Positions 38,409 through 47,638 are shown, counted from the first letter of the stretch. The stretch is 64,000 nt of DNA from Methylobacterium sp. FF17 (GCF_025813715.1 NZ_CP107532.1:4232001-4296000), one strand, 5' to 3'. Notes: generated from the letters alone by a model not told the origin. Made by a program: numbers and translations.

Positions 38409-41400
38409 TCAGAAGGCTTCGGCGGGGGTGAGGCCGCCGCTCCGGGCCGCTTGCAATCGCTCCAGGGCCTTGCGGCCGAACGCGAGGAACAGGACGGGCG
38501 TCAGAAGGGTGTCGAGCACGGTCGCACTCACGAGGCCGCCGAGGATGGTCACGGCGACCGGATGCAGGATCTCGCGTCCCGGCTCGTCGGCGCCGACCAC
38601 GAGGGGCAGCAGCGCCAGTCCGGCGGAGAGCGCGGTCATCAGCACAGGCGTCAGGCGCTCCAGGCTCCCGCGAACGACGAGGGCCGGCCCGAACGCCTCG
38701 CCCTCGTGGAGCGCGAGGTTGAGATAGTGCGAGATTTTGAGGATGCCGTTGCGGGCCGTGATGCCGGCCAGGGTGATGAAGCCGACCATCGAGGCGACGG
38801 AGAGCGGCTGTCCGGCAAGCCATAGCGCTGCGACGCTGCCGATCAGGGCCAGCGGGATGCTGGCCATGACGATGAGGGCCAGGGGTACCGAGCGGTACCG
38901 CCCGAACAGCACCGTGAAGATCAGGGCGAGGGCCACCAGCGACAACAGGCCGATCCGCGTGGAGGCTTCCTCCTGCGCCTGGAAGGTCCCCTCCAGCCCG
39001 ACGCGGTAGCCTGCCGGCCACCGGGTCTCGTCGACCGCCCTGCGCACGTCCGCCACCACCGCGGCGAGGTCTCGCCGCTTGTCGGTGTTCCCGAACACCG
39101 CGATCCGCCTCTGGGTGTTTTCGCGGTTGATCTGGTTCGGGCCGTCGGCCTCGGTGACGTCGGCAACCCTGCGCAAGGGGATGCGTCCGGCCGGGGTCGA
39201 GATCAGGAAGTCGCCCAGGCCGGTGGTCGAGCGGTCCTCGACCCTGAGCCGGATGACGACGTCGAAGCGGCGATTGCCCTCGATAATCTGAGAGACTGTG
39301 CGCCCGTTGCTCAGGGTCGCCAGGGCATCCGTGACGGAGGCTGGCGTCAGGCCGTAGAGGGCCGCCCGCTCATGGTCGACGTCGACCCGGAGTTGGGGGA
39401 TGCGGACCTGCTTCTCGACCTGGAGGTCGGCCATGCCGTCGATGCCGGCGACCTTGGTCCGCAGGGTCTCGGCGAGGCTCCTGAGCGTGTCGAGGTCGTC
39501 GCCGTAGATCTTGATCGCGACCTCGGCCCGGATGCCGGACAGCATGTGGTCGAGCCGGTGCGAGATCGGCTGTCCCACATTCAGGACGGCCGGCAGCACC
39601 GCGAGGCGGGCACGAAGGTCGGCGAGGATGGTCTCCTTCGGCCGGCCCGGCTTCAGGTCGACGTCTAGCTCGCTCGAATGCACGCCCTCGGCATGCTCGT
39701 CCATCTCGGCCCGCCCGGTGCGGCGGCCGACCGAGACCACCTCGGGCACCTCGCCGATGAGGCGCTCGGCGACAAGGCCGAGGCGGTGGCTCTCGCCCAG
39801 CGAGATGCCTGGGTTGTAGGCCAGCCCGAGGGCGAGCGTGCCCTCGTTGAAGGGCGGCAGGAACGCCCGGGGGAGCCGGGTCGCGGCTACGCCGGCCACG
39901 ATGACGGCGACCCCGGTCAGCCCAAGCAGGATCGCGCGGTTCCCGAAGGCCCAGGACAGCAGGGCGGCGTTGCCGCGCTTGAGGTGGCGCACGAGCCAGG
40001 TGTCGGCGGCCTTATGGCCGGTCCTCCCGGCGAGGAGGTACGACGCCAGCACCGGCGTCAGGGTGATGGAGACGATCAGGCTCGCCAGGATCGAGACGAT
40101 GTAGGCCACGCCCAATGGCGCGAAGAGCCGGCCCTCGATGCCGGAGAGGGCGAACAGGGGCACGAACACCAGGATGACGATGAGGGTGGCGTAGACGATG
40201 CCCGAGCGAACCTCCTGGCTCGCCGCCGCCACGACCTTCAGTACCGGCCGGGGGGTGGCGCTCTCACGGTTCTCGCCGAGGCGCCGGATGATGTTCTCGA
40301 CGTCCACCACGGCATCGTCGACGAGTTCGCCGATGGCGATGGCCAGCCCGCCCAGGGTCATCGTGTTGATGGTCAGCCCGAGGACCTGGAACACCGTCAC
40401 CGTGACGAGCACCGAAATCGGGATGGCCGTCAGCGAGATGACAGTCGCCCGCACGTTCATGAGGAACGCGACCAGGACCATGGCGACCACGACGCCGGCT
40501 TCGATCAGGACGCGCTTCACGTTGCCGACCGAGGCCTCGATGAAGGTCGCCTGCCGGAACTGGATGTTTTTCGCGTTCACGCCCGCCGGAAGGGTTTTCT
40601 GGATGGAATCGAGGGCCGCCTCGATCTTTCGGGTAAGCTCGACGGTGTCGGCCCCGGGCTGTTTCTGGATCGAGACGATGACGGCCGAGCGACCGTTGAA
40701 GCCGGCGTCGCCGCGCTTGACCGCCGGGGCGAAGTCGACGCCCGCGACTTGCCGCAGGAGCACGGGCTGGCCCTGGCGGTAGGTCACCACGGTGTTGCGC
40801 AGGTCGTCGAGGCGCTTGGTGAGGCCCACATTGCGGATGAGGTACTCGCGCCCGTGCTGGTCGATGAAGCCGCCGCCGGTGTTGGTGCCGAAGCGCGAGA
40901 CCGCGGTCTCGACCTGCTCCGGGGTGACGTCGAGGTTCTGCATCGCGGCCGGGTCCGGCGAGACCCGGTACTGGCGGACCTCGCCGCCGATGGGGATGAC
41001 CTGGGAGACCCCGGAGATGCTCAGGATCTGCGGACGGATGGTGAAGTCGGCGAGCTCGCGCACCTCCATGGCGGGAATGGCGTCCGCCGTGATGGCCACG
41101 AGCAGGATCTCGCCCATGATCGAGGTGACCGGCCCCATGTGTGGGCTGACCCCGCGCGGCAGGGCCTCGCGCACGATGGCGAGCTTTTCCGAGACGAGTT
41201 GCCGACTGCGGTACACGTCGGTCGACCAGTCGAACTCGACGTAGACGATGGACAGGCCGGGGCTGGAGACCGAGCGCACGCGGGCGACGCCCGGCATGCC
41301 ATTCATGGCCGCCTCGACCGGGTAGGTCACGACCTGCTCGACCTCCTGGGGAGCGAGCCCTTCGGCCTCGGTCATGATGGTGACCATGGGCCGGTTGAGG

Positions 41401-41522
41401 TCGGGCAGCACGTCGACGGGGAGCCGGGGCAGCACGAAGCTGCCGTAGGCCACCAGGATGACGGCCGCGGCGAGGACGAAGAGGCGATTGCGCAGGCTGG
41501 CGCGGACGATCAATCCGAACAT
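38409..41522 (-). CDS. CusA/CzcA-type heavy-metal efflux RND permease (pump 1)
   Basis: 1037 residues, standard length. Twelve helices and two large periplasmic domains; VNAKNIQF... and the TM4 motif LAIAIGELVDDAVVDVENII contains the acidic residues used for proton relay in HME-RND pumps. The start at ATG 41522 begins the conserved MFGLIVRASLRNRLFVLAAA. Substrate unclear: TM4 (AIGELVDDAVVDVEN) differs from both the CzcA-like pump at 49002 and the CusA-like one at 57204. Preceded after 7 bp by its adaptor gene. Confidence 0.92.
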   Translation of the reverse strand: MFGLIVRASLRNRLFVLAAAVILVAYGSFVLPRLPVDVLPDLNRPMVTIMTEAEGLAPQEVEQVVTYPVEAAMNGMPGVARVRSVSSPGLSIVYVEFDWSTDVYRSRQLVSEKLAIVREALPRGVSPHMGPVTSIMGEILLVAITADAIPAMEVRELADFTIRPQILSISGVSQVIPIGGEVRQYRVSPDPAAMQNLDVTPEQVETAVSRFGTNTGGGFIDQHGREYLIRNVGLTKRLDDLRNTVVTYRQGQPVLLRQVAGVDFAPAVKRGDAGFNGRSAVIVSIQKQPGADTVELTRKIEAALDSIQKTLPAGVNAKNIQFRQATFIEASVGNVKRVLIEAGVVVAMVLVAFLMNVRATVISLTAIPISVLVTVTVFQVLGLTINTMTLGGLAIAIGELVDDAVVDVENIIRRLGENRESATPRPVLKVVAAASQEVRSGIVYATLIVILVFVPLFALSGIEGRLFAPLGVAYIVSILASLIVSITLTPVLASYLLAGRTGHKAADTWLVRHLKRGNAALLSWAFGNRAILLGLTGVAVIVAGVAATRLPRAFLPPFNEGTLALGLAYNPGISLGESHRLGLVAERLIGEVPEVVSVGRRTGRAEMDEHAEGVHSSELDVDLKPGRPKETILADLRARLAVLPAVLNVGQPISHRLDHMLSGIRAEVAIKIYGDDLDTLRSLAETLRTKVAGIDGMADLQVEKQVRIPQLRVDVDHERAALYGLTPASVTDALATLSNGRTVSQIIEGNRRFDVVIRLRVEDRSTTGLGDFLISTPAGRIPLRRVADVTEADGPNQINRENTQRRIAVFGNTDKRRDLAAVVADVRRAVDETRWPAGYRVGLEGTFQAQEEASTRIGLLSLVALALIFTVLFGRYRSVPLALIVMASIPLALIGSVAALWLAGQPLSVASMVGFITLAGITARNGILKISHYLNLALHEGEAFGPALVVRGSLERLTPVLMTALSAGLALLPLVVGADEPGREILHPVAVTILGGLVSATVLDTLLTPVLFLAFGRKALERLQAARSGGLTPAEAF

Positions 41523-41529
41523 GGCGGCC

Positions 41530-43263
41530 TCACCGGATCTGGTTGATGAGGTCGGCACCACGCACGACGACGCGGTCACCCTCGGCCACGCCGGCCCGGA
41601 CGATCAGGCGGGTCGCGTCGAGGGGTTCGATCCGGACGGGACGCGGCTCGAACCGTTCGGGCTCGACGTGGCGCCAGATCATGGCCTCGCCGTTGCCGGA
41701 CCGGACCACGGCGTTGCGCGGCAGGACGATGCCGGTGGCGCTGGCGCCGGTCCGGGACAGGACGGTCACCGGCTGGCCCACCCGCAGGTTGGCCGGCGGG
41801 TCGATCACGGCGAACTGCACCACCGTTGCCTGCTGCTGCAGGGCGCGGCTTACGCCTTTCGGAGACAGCTTCAGGGTGATGCCCTCCACGGTCAGGGCGG
41901 TGGCATCCTCCGGCAGGGGCGGCAGGGTCTCGAACGCCAGGGCCTCGACCCAAAGGTTCTTCGGGTCCACGACCTGGAATAGGATGTCCTGTCCCTGCAC
42001 GACCTGGCCGGCGACGACCCGGCTCGACGCGATGACGCCATCGGCCGGCGAGGTCAGGGTCTCCGGGGTAGTGCGGATATCGCTGACGGCGGCGCGACGG
42101 CTGCGCATGCCCTCCAGTTCGATCTCCAGGTCCGACACGGAAATCGTCGTTCCCGCCCCGGTCGCCACGAGGCGCTTGGCCCGGGCGAGCTTGGCCTCGG
42201 CCAGCCCGATCATCTGCTCGATCTCGCCGACCTTCTCGACCACGATGGCCTGGTCGGCCTGGATGATGGGGCGCTCGACATGGGCGAGGACGTCGCCCTT
42301 GCGGACGGCCTGACCGAGTTGCGGCATGCCGGACGGCGGGGCGATGACGCGGCCGCCGCCGATGCTCTGGACGAGACCACCCCGGTTCGGGTCCGGGATG
42401 ACCTTGCCGATGAGGCGAGTGGCGGCCTCGACGGTGGCCGGCTTGGCGACGGTGGTGCGGACCTCCAGGATGCGCTGGGAGGGCTTGGGCACGAAGACCG
42501 CCCCGTCGGGCATGCGCTGGGGCGTGTTGGTCCCCGGTACCGCGACGGGCGCGTCGTGGTCGTGATCCTCGCCACCATGGGCGAACGCGAACCCGGTCGT
42601 GACGAGCACCAGGATTCCGGCGGTGACGAGGGCCACCGGGCGCGCGCGACGGCTTTGTAGGAGGAGGCCAAGCCCTAGACCAGCGGCGAAGATGCCGAGA
42701 ACCCAGGTCTGGCCCCGATGAAGCGGCGCCACGGCTTCCCGGGCACGGTCGACGATGGAGCCATGGTCGTGGCCCGATAGGGCTTGGGTCACCGCATCGC
42801 CTTCGAGGCCCGGGATGGCGAGCGATCCGATGAGCAGATCGTCACCGGCGGGGGCGGAGATGGAGACGACCACGTCGACGGGTCCCGGCTCCGCAAGCCG
42901 GGACGAGGCTACGACGTAGGTCCCGCCCGGGGTCGGCGTCGCGTTCACCGGGACGTCCCCGAGGGTCACGGTCACCGTGGCGTTAATCACCGGCTCGTTG
43001 TCGTCCGTCTGGTCGACGTGAAGCGTCAGCCGCAGGTCCTGCAGCGTCCCCACGACCTCGTAGAGGTCGGACTGCAGGGCGATGCGGGGCACGCCCTGGG
43101 TCGCTACCGCGACCGGCGCGGTCGCGTGGGTATGGTCGTCGCCGCCCCCGGCGCGGGATGGCAAACCGGTGAGGCATAGGCCTGCCGAGGCCAGCGCGAG
43201 CATGGCCCACCCGAGGATACGGCTGCGCAGCCGCCCGCGGGCGTCGTTCAGATGTCGGGTCAC
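41530..43263 (-). CDS. RND efflux adaptor with extra N-terminal periplasmic domain and two membrane helices
   Basis: 577 residues, ~170 longer than usual CusB/CzcB adaptors. Signal or first helix at 15-33, then HTHATAP and a beta-rich domain (residues ~60-155), a HDHG motif (165-168), two membrane helices (187-203, 209-227), a His/Asp cluster HGGEDHDHD (229-237) and finally the membrane-fusion part (beta-barrel and barrel-sandwich: VRKGDVLAHVERPIIQADQA; GQVVQGQDILFQV). Standard adaptors are periplasmic; this one appears tethered to the membrane with a metal-binding front end. GTG start. First gene of the pump-1 operon. Confidence 0.85.
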   Translation of the reverse strand: MTRHLNDARGRLRSRILGWAMLALASAGLCLTGLPSRAGGGDDHTHATAPVAVATQGVPRIALQSDLYEVVGTLQDLRLTLHVDQTDDNEPVINATVTVTLGDVPVNATPTPGGTYVVASSRLAEPGPVDVVVSISAPAGDDLLIGSLAIPGLEGDAVTQALSGHDHGSIVDRAREAVAPLHRGQTWVLGIFAAGLGLGLLLQSRRARPVALVTAGILVLVTTGFAFAHGGEDHDHDAPVAVPGTNTPQRMPDGAVFVPKPSQRILEVRTTVAKPATVEAATRLIGKVIPDPNRGGLVQSIGGGRVIAPPSGMPQLGQAVRKGDVLAHVERPIIQADQAIVVEKVGEIEQMIGLAEAKLARAKRLVATGAGTTISVSDLEIELEGMRSRRAAVSDIRTTPETLTSPADGVIASSRVVAGQVVQGQDILFQVVDPKNLWVEALAFETLPPLPEDATALTVEGITLKLSPKGVSRALQQQATVVQFAVIDPPANLRVGQPVTVLSRTGASATGIVLPRNAVVRSGNGEAMIWRHVEPERFEPRPVRIEPLDATRLIVRAGVAEGDRVVVRGADLINQIR

Positions 43264-43323
43264 GTTGTGAGGTCCTGTCGAGCGAGCGCATCGTGCGGCC
43301 GCGCCCGTGGGGCACGTCCGCGT

Positions 43324-43761
43324 CTAGGCGTCCGACAGGGTTCTCGGAGGTCGTCGCAAGTCGTTCGGGTCGATGCCGAAGGGCTGGAACTGGGGCGGCA
43401 GGGCAAGGGACGCCGAACCAGGGACCGGCCCTGTTATGCCAACGTCTCCACCGAGAAGGGCGACCGGCTGGAGCAGATTACAGCAGGACGCCTTCTGATG
43501 CTCGTGGTCGCCCGGATCATCGAGCGGGGGGAAGTCAGGCCAGTCACCTTCATCGGTCGCGACCGATGTCGCGGCCAGATGGGAGTGCACCGACCCGTCG
43601 CCGTGCATGTGCAGGTTCGCGGGACCCGCATGGGCGAAACGCTCCGCCGGTGCCGATGCGGTAGCGGGGACGATCACGTTGCCAACCACGAACGCCAACA
43701 GCGCCACCAGCATGAGGCTGGTGCCGATCCGGCGCAGAAGGGGCAGCAGGTCTCTCAACAA
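43324..43761 (-). CDS. His-containing exported small protein, CzcI-like position
   Basis: 145 residues from TTG at 43761 (AGGAG upstream). One N-terminal helix (IGTSLMLVALLAFVVGNVIV), then NLHMHGDGSVHSHL and a CC pair (KASCCNLLQPV). Comparable small proteins lie before other RND operons at 47282 and 62371. Function unproven; metal sensing or buffering in the periplasm is a reasonable guess. Confidence 0.65.
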   Translation of the reverse strand: MLRDLLPLLRRIGTSLMLVALLAFVVGNVIVPATASAPAERFAHAGPANLHMHGDGSVHSHLAATSVATDEGDWPDFPPLDDPGDHEHQKASCCNLLQPVALLGGDVGITGPVPGSASLALPPQFQPFGIDPNDLRRPPRTLSDA

Positions 43762-43858
43762 AAGGTCTCCTGGGTCGAGGATATCATCGACCCGGTTCCG
43801 CTACCAATGGCGGTGACACCTACAGTGTCAGGGAATGCCTGCATGACGGATGAACCGT

Positions 43859-45007
43859 TCACCGGAGCGCCAACCGGGTTGCCGAGGGCGCGGCCAGGGT
43901 CGTGAGCTGCGCATGCTGGTGATGACGGTGGTGGATGCCCTCCCATCCGAGCCAGCCCGTGTAGAGGCCGACGAGGACGATCAGCCCGGCGGAAGCATAG
44001 GGTGCGCGTCGGGCGAAGGCGCCGAAGCGTGACCACCGGCTCGCGACGTGCTTCACACTCAAAGCAGCCAGCACGCCGGCCGAGACCATCGTGACCGCGA
44101 GGCCGATGCTGAAGCACACCACCAGCACGAACCCGAGGCTCAACTGCTTCAGCTGAATGCACAGAAGGAGGACGGTGATGGCCGCCGGGCACGGGATGAG
44201 CCCGCCCGTGAGCCCGAACATCACGATCTGACCGGTGGTGACGCTGCGCCCGGCAAAGCGTTGGCGGATGTCTTCGGCGTGCGCCCTGGCATGGGCGTCG
44301 TCCTCTTCGCCCAGGTTCATGTGGTCGTGATCGTGATCGTGCTCCTCGAAGCGGACCTCGTGGGTCTCGACACCGGCCGAGCCGCTTAGATTGAGGCGCG
44401 CGGTGAAGGCGTGCGGCTCCGGGATCTCCTCAAGGCTCTCCAGGTAGCCGTCCTTCGCAGCGAAGCCGAAGGCTTGCGTCACCCCACCCTCACGGACGAT
44501 CTCGACCGTCAGTGCGCTCGCCTCCGGCAGGGGGCCGCGCTCCGAGCGGATGCGCCAGCGTAGCGGCACGCCATCCTCGAAGACCTCCAGCGTCAGCAGG
44601 CCAGCGCGCGTCGTGACGTGCTTCACCTCTTCGCCGTGATGGTGGTGGTCATGCCCGTCGTGCTGCTCCCGCCAGGTGCGCCAAGCCATCCAGAGTGCGA
44701 TGCCGACGATGAGAAGGGCCGAGACGAGCTGGAAGTACGGCTCGCTTGCTTCCGTTCCCCATTCCTGCCCAAGGTACTGACCCCCAAGCGCGATCAGCCA
44801 GACCACCGCGGTGTGCGAGAGCGTCGCCGCCAAGCCCAGCAGGACCGCTTGGGTGACGGTGCCGCGCACCGCGATGATGAAGGCCGCCATCATCGTCTTC
44901 GAGTGGCCGGGCTCCAGCCCGTGCAGGGCCCCGAGCAGGATCGCGCTCGGCACGAACAGCCAGGCGTGCGCGGTGCCCTGTTGCAGCAGGTCGGTGAGCG
45001 GGGTCAT
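43859..45007 (-). CDS. rcnA: nickel/cobalt exporter RcnA
   Basis: 382 residues, NiCoT-like export family. Helices with LLGALHGLEPGHSKTMMAAF (the HxxEPGHxK ligand motif), a His-rich cytosolic loop EQHDGHDHHHHGEEVKH, further acidic-His stretch EEHDHDHDHMNLGEEDDAHA, then the second half with VMFGLTGGLIPCPAAITVL and three more helices. Longer than E. coli RcnA because of the loop domain (residues 130-235). Exports Ni2+ and Co2+. RcnR-like repressor gene directly upstream, 13 bp apart. Confidence 0.93.
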   Translation of the reverse strand: MTPLTDLLQQGTAHAWLFVPSAILLGALHGLEPGHSKTMMAAFIIAVRGTVTQAVLLGLAATLSHTAVVWLIALGGQYLGQEWGTEASEPYFQLVSALLIVGIALWMAWRTWREQHDGHDHHHHGEEVKHVTTRAGLLTLEVFEDGVPLRWRIRSERGPLPEASALTVEIVREGGVTQAFGFAAKDGYLESLEEIPEPHAFTARLNLSGSAGVETHEVRFEEHDHDHDHMNLGEEDDAHARAHAEDIRQRFAGRSVTTGQIVMFGLTGGLIPCPAAITVLLLCIQLKQLSLGFVLVVCFSIGLAVTMVSAGVLAALSVKHVASRWSRFGAFARRAPYASAGLIVLVGLYTGWLGWEGIHHRHHQHAQLTTLAAPSATRLALR

Positions 45008-45020
45008 CGGGCGGCCTTCG

Positions 45021-45299
45021 TCATTTCAGGTAGGTGCGGACGACCTCAATCAGGTCGGCGGCACCCTTGGCGCGGTCGGCATCCGGTTCGTTGTCCGGGT
45101 TCACGACATGGTGGCGGACATGATCCTCGATCAGCTCGGCGGTCAGGCCGTTCACGGCGCCCCGCATCGACGCGACCAGCATCAGCACATCCGTGCAGCC
45201 GATCTCGGCTTCCAGGGCGCGCTCGACCGCCTCCGCCTGTCCCTTGATCCGACGCACGCGGGCCAGGAGCTTGGACTTGTCCTTGATGGTGTGGGCCAT
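45021..45299 (-). CDS. rcnR: RcnR-type nickel/cobalt-responsive repressor
   Basis: 92 residues, all-helical CsoR/RcnR family. The four ligands used by E. coli RcnR are all at the same positions: His3, Cys35 (EIGCTD), His60 and His64 (EDHVRHHVV). This fits Ni/Co sensing rather than copper sensing. Expected to repress itself and rcnA; a G/C-run operator lies at 45326-45348. No other domain. Confidence 0.93.
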   Translation of the reverse strand: MAHTIKDKSKLLARVRRIKGQAEAVERALEAEIGCTDVLMLVASMRGAVNGLTAELIEDHVRHHVVNPDNEPDADRAKGAADLIEVVRTYLK

Positions 45300-45325
45300 G
45301 GGTCAGGCGCTCCGTTCCTCTGGTA

Positions 45326-45348
45326 ATATAGGGGGCTACCCTACATAT
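45326..45348. promoter_or_regulatory. candidate RcnR operator
   Basis: ATATAGGG at 45326-45333 and CCCTAcATAT at 45339-45348 make an imperfect palindrome with a GC-rich centre, the form used by RcnR/CsoR-type repressors (T/A flanks around G/C runs). It ends 27 bp upstream of the rcnR start (on the minus strand) and could also govern the divergent 45391 gene. Confidence 0.6.
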
Positions 45349-45390
45349 GTCGAGATGTGACGAGTTCTCGACGGAAGGAGATGGCCTACC

Positions 45391-45591
45391 ATGCGCAAGG
45401 ACGACCCCTGCATCTCGGTCTGCGAGTTCGACGGACGGACCGGCTGGTGCCTGGGCTGCGGCCGCACCATCCCGGAGATCCGGGAATGGAAGAAGCTGAC
45501 GCCTTACCGGCGAACGATGCTCGTGCGGGAACTGCCGCGTCGCGTGGCGCAGGTCGGTGGCGCGGTCCGACCTGCCAAGAAGCGCTCCTGA
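45391..45591 (+). CDS. DUF1289 Cys-rich protein
   Basis: 66 residues. The DUF1289 core is present: DPCISVCEFDGRTGWCLGCG then RTIPEIREWKKLTPYRRTML. Four cysteines (two pairs) suggest a small metal or Fe-S site; the family function is not known. GGAAGGAG about 16 bp before the ATG is further away than usual. It is divergent from rcnR and converges with the MFS gene. Confidence 0.85.
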   Translation: MRKDDPCISVCEFDGRTGWCLGCGRTIPEIREWKKLTPYRRTMLVRELPRRVAQVGGAVRPAKKRS

Positions 45592-45603
45592 GGTGGCTTG
45601 CGG

Positions 45604-46929
45604 CTAACCCGCCCGCGCTGGCCATTGGTGATGCAGGTCGTCGATGACGAACGCATGGGCGTGGAGCCGGTCCCCGTGAAGGTGCGGGTGACCAGGGTCC
45701 AGGTCGGCGTGGGCATGCTCGATCACGTCGGGATCGGAAGCCGGCCAAAGCCAGGCCGCGGCGGCGACGCCGGCCAGCGTCAGGGCCCCGAGGGTGGCCA
45801 ACGTCACAGACATGCCCACCGACGCGCCAAGCCAGCCCGCCAGTGGGTAGGTCACCAACCAGGCCGCATGCGACAGGGCGAATTGGGCAGCGAAGACGGC
45901 CGGCCGATCCTCGGCAGTTGCAGAGCGGCGCAGCAGGCGGCCTGTCGGTGTCTGGGCGGCGGAATAGGCTACGCCGAGGACGAGCCAGGTTTCGAGCAGA
46001 AGCGGCCAACCTGCCGCCCCACCCCAGGTCATCGCGGCCACGCAGAGCAGTACGCCACCGAGCAGGGCGGCCGCCGGGATCATCACGGCCCTGTCGGACA
46101 GCCGGTCGAGGACGCGTGGAAGCGTCAGGGCGGCGATCATGGAGCCGCCCCCGAACAGTCCGAGTGCCATCGCGACGTCCGTCTGCGGCCGGTGAAGGAG
46201 GCCCTGAACGATCACCACTGTGTTGACGATGACCATGGCACCCGCCGCTGCGACGGCGAAGTTGATGGCGAGGAGCCCACGCAGGCGCGGGGTCGCAAGA
46301 TAGATCCGGAGTCCCCGTGTGGTCCGGTCATAGATGCCGGCCTTCCGCTCCGCACGGATTGCCGCCGGAAGCGTCACGGAGACGACCAGGGCCGCGGAAC
46401 CTAGGAAGCCCACCACCGTCCCACCGAACAGGGCGTTATAGGGCACGACGGTCAGAAGGATGGCTGCCAGCGCCGGACTGAGCAGGTTCTCCAGGTCGTA
46501 GGCGAGCCGCGAGAGGGACAAGGCCCGGGTGTAGTCGCGCTCGTCCGGCAGGATGTCGGGAATGGTCGCCTGGAAGGTCGGGGTGAACGCCGCCGACGCC
46601 GACTGGAGGACGAAGATCAGGACGTAGACCTGCCAGACCTGGTCGACGAAGGGCAGCAGCAGGGCGATGGCGGCGCGGACGAGGTCGGTGGCGACCAGGA
46701 AGGCGCGGCGGGGCAATTGCCCGGTAAAGGCGCCGGCGATGGGCGCGAGCACGACGTAGGCGACCATCTTGATGGCGAGGGCAGTGCCCAGAACGGCGCC
46801 GGCCCGCTCGCCCGCCAGCTTGTAGGCGAGCAGGCCGAGGGCGACGGTGAGCAGCCCGGTGCCGACAAGGGCGATGACCTGGGCGGCAAAAAGATGCCGG
46901 TAGGTCCGGTTCGCAAGGACGCTGAGCAT
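45604..46929 (-). CDS. MFS exporter with His-rich C-terminus (NreB-like metal export)
   Basis: 441 residues, twelve helices. MFS features: TYRHLFAAQVIALVGTGLLT near the N-terminus and the loop motifs LARPLAG-type replaced by VVLAPIAGAFTGQLPRRAF. The C-terminal tail is His-rich: IEHAHADLDPGHPHLHGD, then RLHAHAFVIDDLHHQW, typical of nickel or cobalt exporters such as NreB. A DmeR-like repressor lies immediately upstream on the same strand (12 bp), supporting metal-regulated export. Metal assigned by inference. Confidence 0.85.
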   Translation of the reverse strand: MLSVLANRTYRHLFAAQVIALVGTGLLTVALGLLAYKLAGERAGAVLGTALAIKMVAYVVLAPIAGAFTGQLPRRAFLVATDLVRAAIALLLPFVDQVWQVYVLIFVLQSASAAFTPTFQATIPDILPDERDYTRALSLSRLAYDLENLLSPALAAILLTVVPYNALFGGTVVGFLGSAALVVSVTLPAAIRAERKAGIYDRTTRGLRIYLATPRLRGLLAINFAVAAAGAMVIVNTVVIVQGLLHRPQTDVAMALGLFGGGSMIAALTLPRVLDRLSDRAVMIPAAALLGGVLLCVAAMTWGGAAGWPLLLETWLVLGVAYSAAQTPTGRLLRRSATAEDRPAVFAAQFALSHAAWLVTYPLAGWLGASVGMSVTLATLGALTLAGVAAAAWLWPASDPDVIEHAHADLDPGHPHLHGDRLHAHAFVIDDLHHQWPARAG

Positions 46930-46940
46930 GGTGATGGGTC

Positions 46941-47207
46941 CTAGAGGTACTTCGCCATGGCCTTGAACTCGGAGAGGGCGTCCTTGGCGGACTTGCCCCC
47001 GTGCCCGACGCCGTCCGCGAGGCAGTGCTCCATGTGATCCTCGATCAGGACCCGCTTGGCGTTCGTGATCGCGCTCTCGACCGCATGGAGCTGCTGGGCG
47101 AGATCCACGCAGGGGCGGCCCTCCTCGATCATGGCGATGACGCCGGCGAGGTGGCCGTGGGCGCGCTTAAGGCGCTTGACGATGTCAGGGTGCGACGCAT
47201 GCTGCAT
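46941..47207 (-). CDS. CsoR/RcnR-family metal sensor, DmeR-like
   Basis: 88 residues. The sequence MQHASHPDIVKRLKRAHGHL, then RPCVDLAQQLHAVESAI and VLIEDHMEHCLADGVG is close to rhizobial DmeR, a nickel/cobalt-responsive repressor. Potential ligands are His3, Cys33, His58, His61 and Cys62. A palindrome with a central C/G run at 47214-47235 lies directly upstream. Probably controls the MFS exporter and perhaps the divergent 47282-52247 operon. Resemblance is from memory. Confidence 0.85.
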   Translation of the reverse strand: MQHASHPDIVKRLKRAHGHLAGVIAMIEEGRPCVDLAQQLHAVESAITNAKRVLIEDHMEHCLADGVGHGGKSAKDALSEFKAMAKYL

Positions 47208-47213
47208 GTTGAC

Positions 47214-47235
47214 ATCCTATCCCCCCGGGTAGGAT
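47214..47235. promoter_or_regulatory. candidate DmeR-type operator in divergent region
   Basis: ATCCTA (47214-47219) and TAGGAT (47230-47235) flank a centre of C6G3, the typical arrangement for CsoR/RcnR-class repressors. It lies 7 bp before the DmeR-like start and 46 bp before the His-rich gene at 47282, so it may control both directions. Confidence 0.7.
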
Positions 47236-47281
47236 ATGGGAAGACGGATTTGCGGTCCCGGTGAGTCCGCATGGGTAAGCG

Positions 47282-47638
47282 GTGGCGTCGGGATTGGGTC
47301 GGATCGTACGGTTCCTGGCGGTGCTCATCGCACTCGTGCTGATCGCGACCTCGGTCATGCCGCTGGTCGCGGAAGCGCGCGGCGAGAGCTCGGCCGCCCA
47401 TGCACACGCCTTTCACGGGATCGACCACGGCGACCACGACGATGACCAGGGTCCCGACGGTTCCGGCTTTGGAGACCTCGCCCATCATGCGCAATCCCAC
47501 GCGCAGACCCTGGCATCCGCCCAGCCGGCGGGCGTGACGGCCACGCTGGCCGGCGCCGACGTTCGGTTCCGGGTCGTCCAGGACACCTTCCCTGTTCGGG
47601 GGCAAGGACGAGCGCCGTTCGAGCCCCCCAGGGGCTGA
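47282..47638 (+). CDS. His/Asp-rich exported protein before czcBA-like genes
   Basis: 118 residues from GTG. One N-terminal helix (IVRFLAVLIALVLIATSVMP), then AHAHAFHGIDHGDHDDDQG, HHAQSHAQ. A His/Asp-rich metal-binding periplasmic protein, similar in layout to those at 43324 and 62371 and to small CzcI-type proteins. About 100 bp before the adaptor gene; possibly first gene of the pump-2 operon. Function inferred from composition and place. Confidence 0.65.
   Translation: MASGLGRIVRFLAVLIALVLIATSVMPLVAEARGESSAAHAHAFHGIDHGDHDDDQGPDGSGFGDLAHHAQSHAQTLASAQPAGVTATLAGADVRFRVVQDTFPVRGQGRAPFEPPRG

Noticed and set aside
39678..41546. 622-codon plus-strand frame opposite the pump-1 permease
   Set aside because: Antisense shadow of the RND gene, same compositional bias as other shadows.
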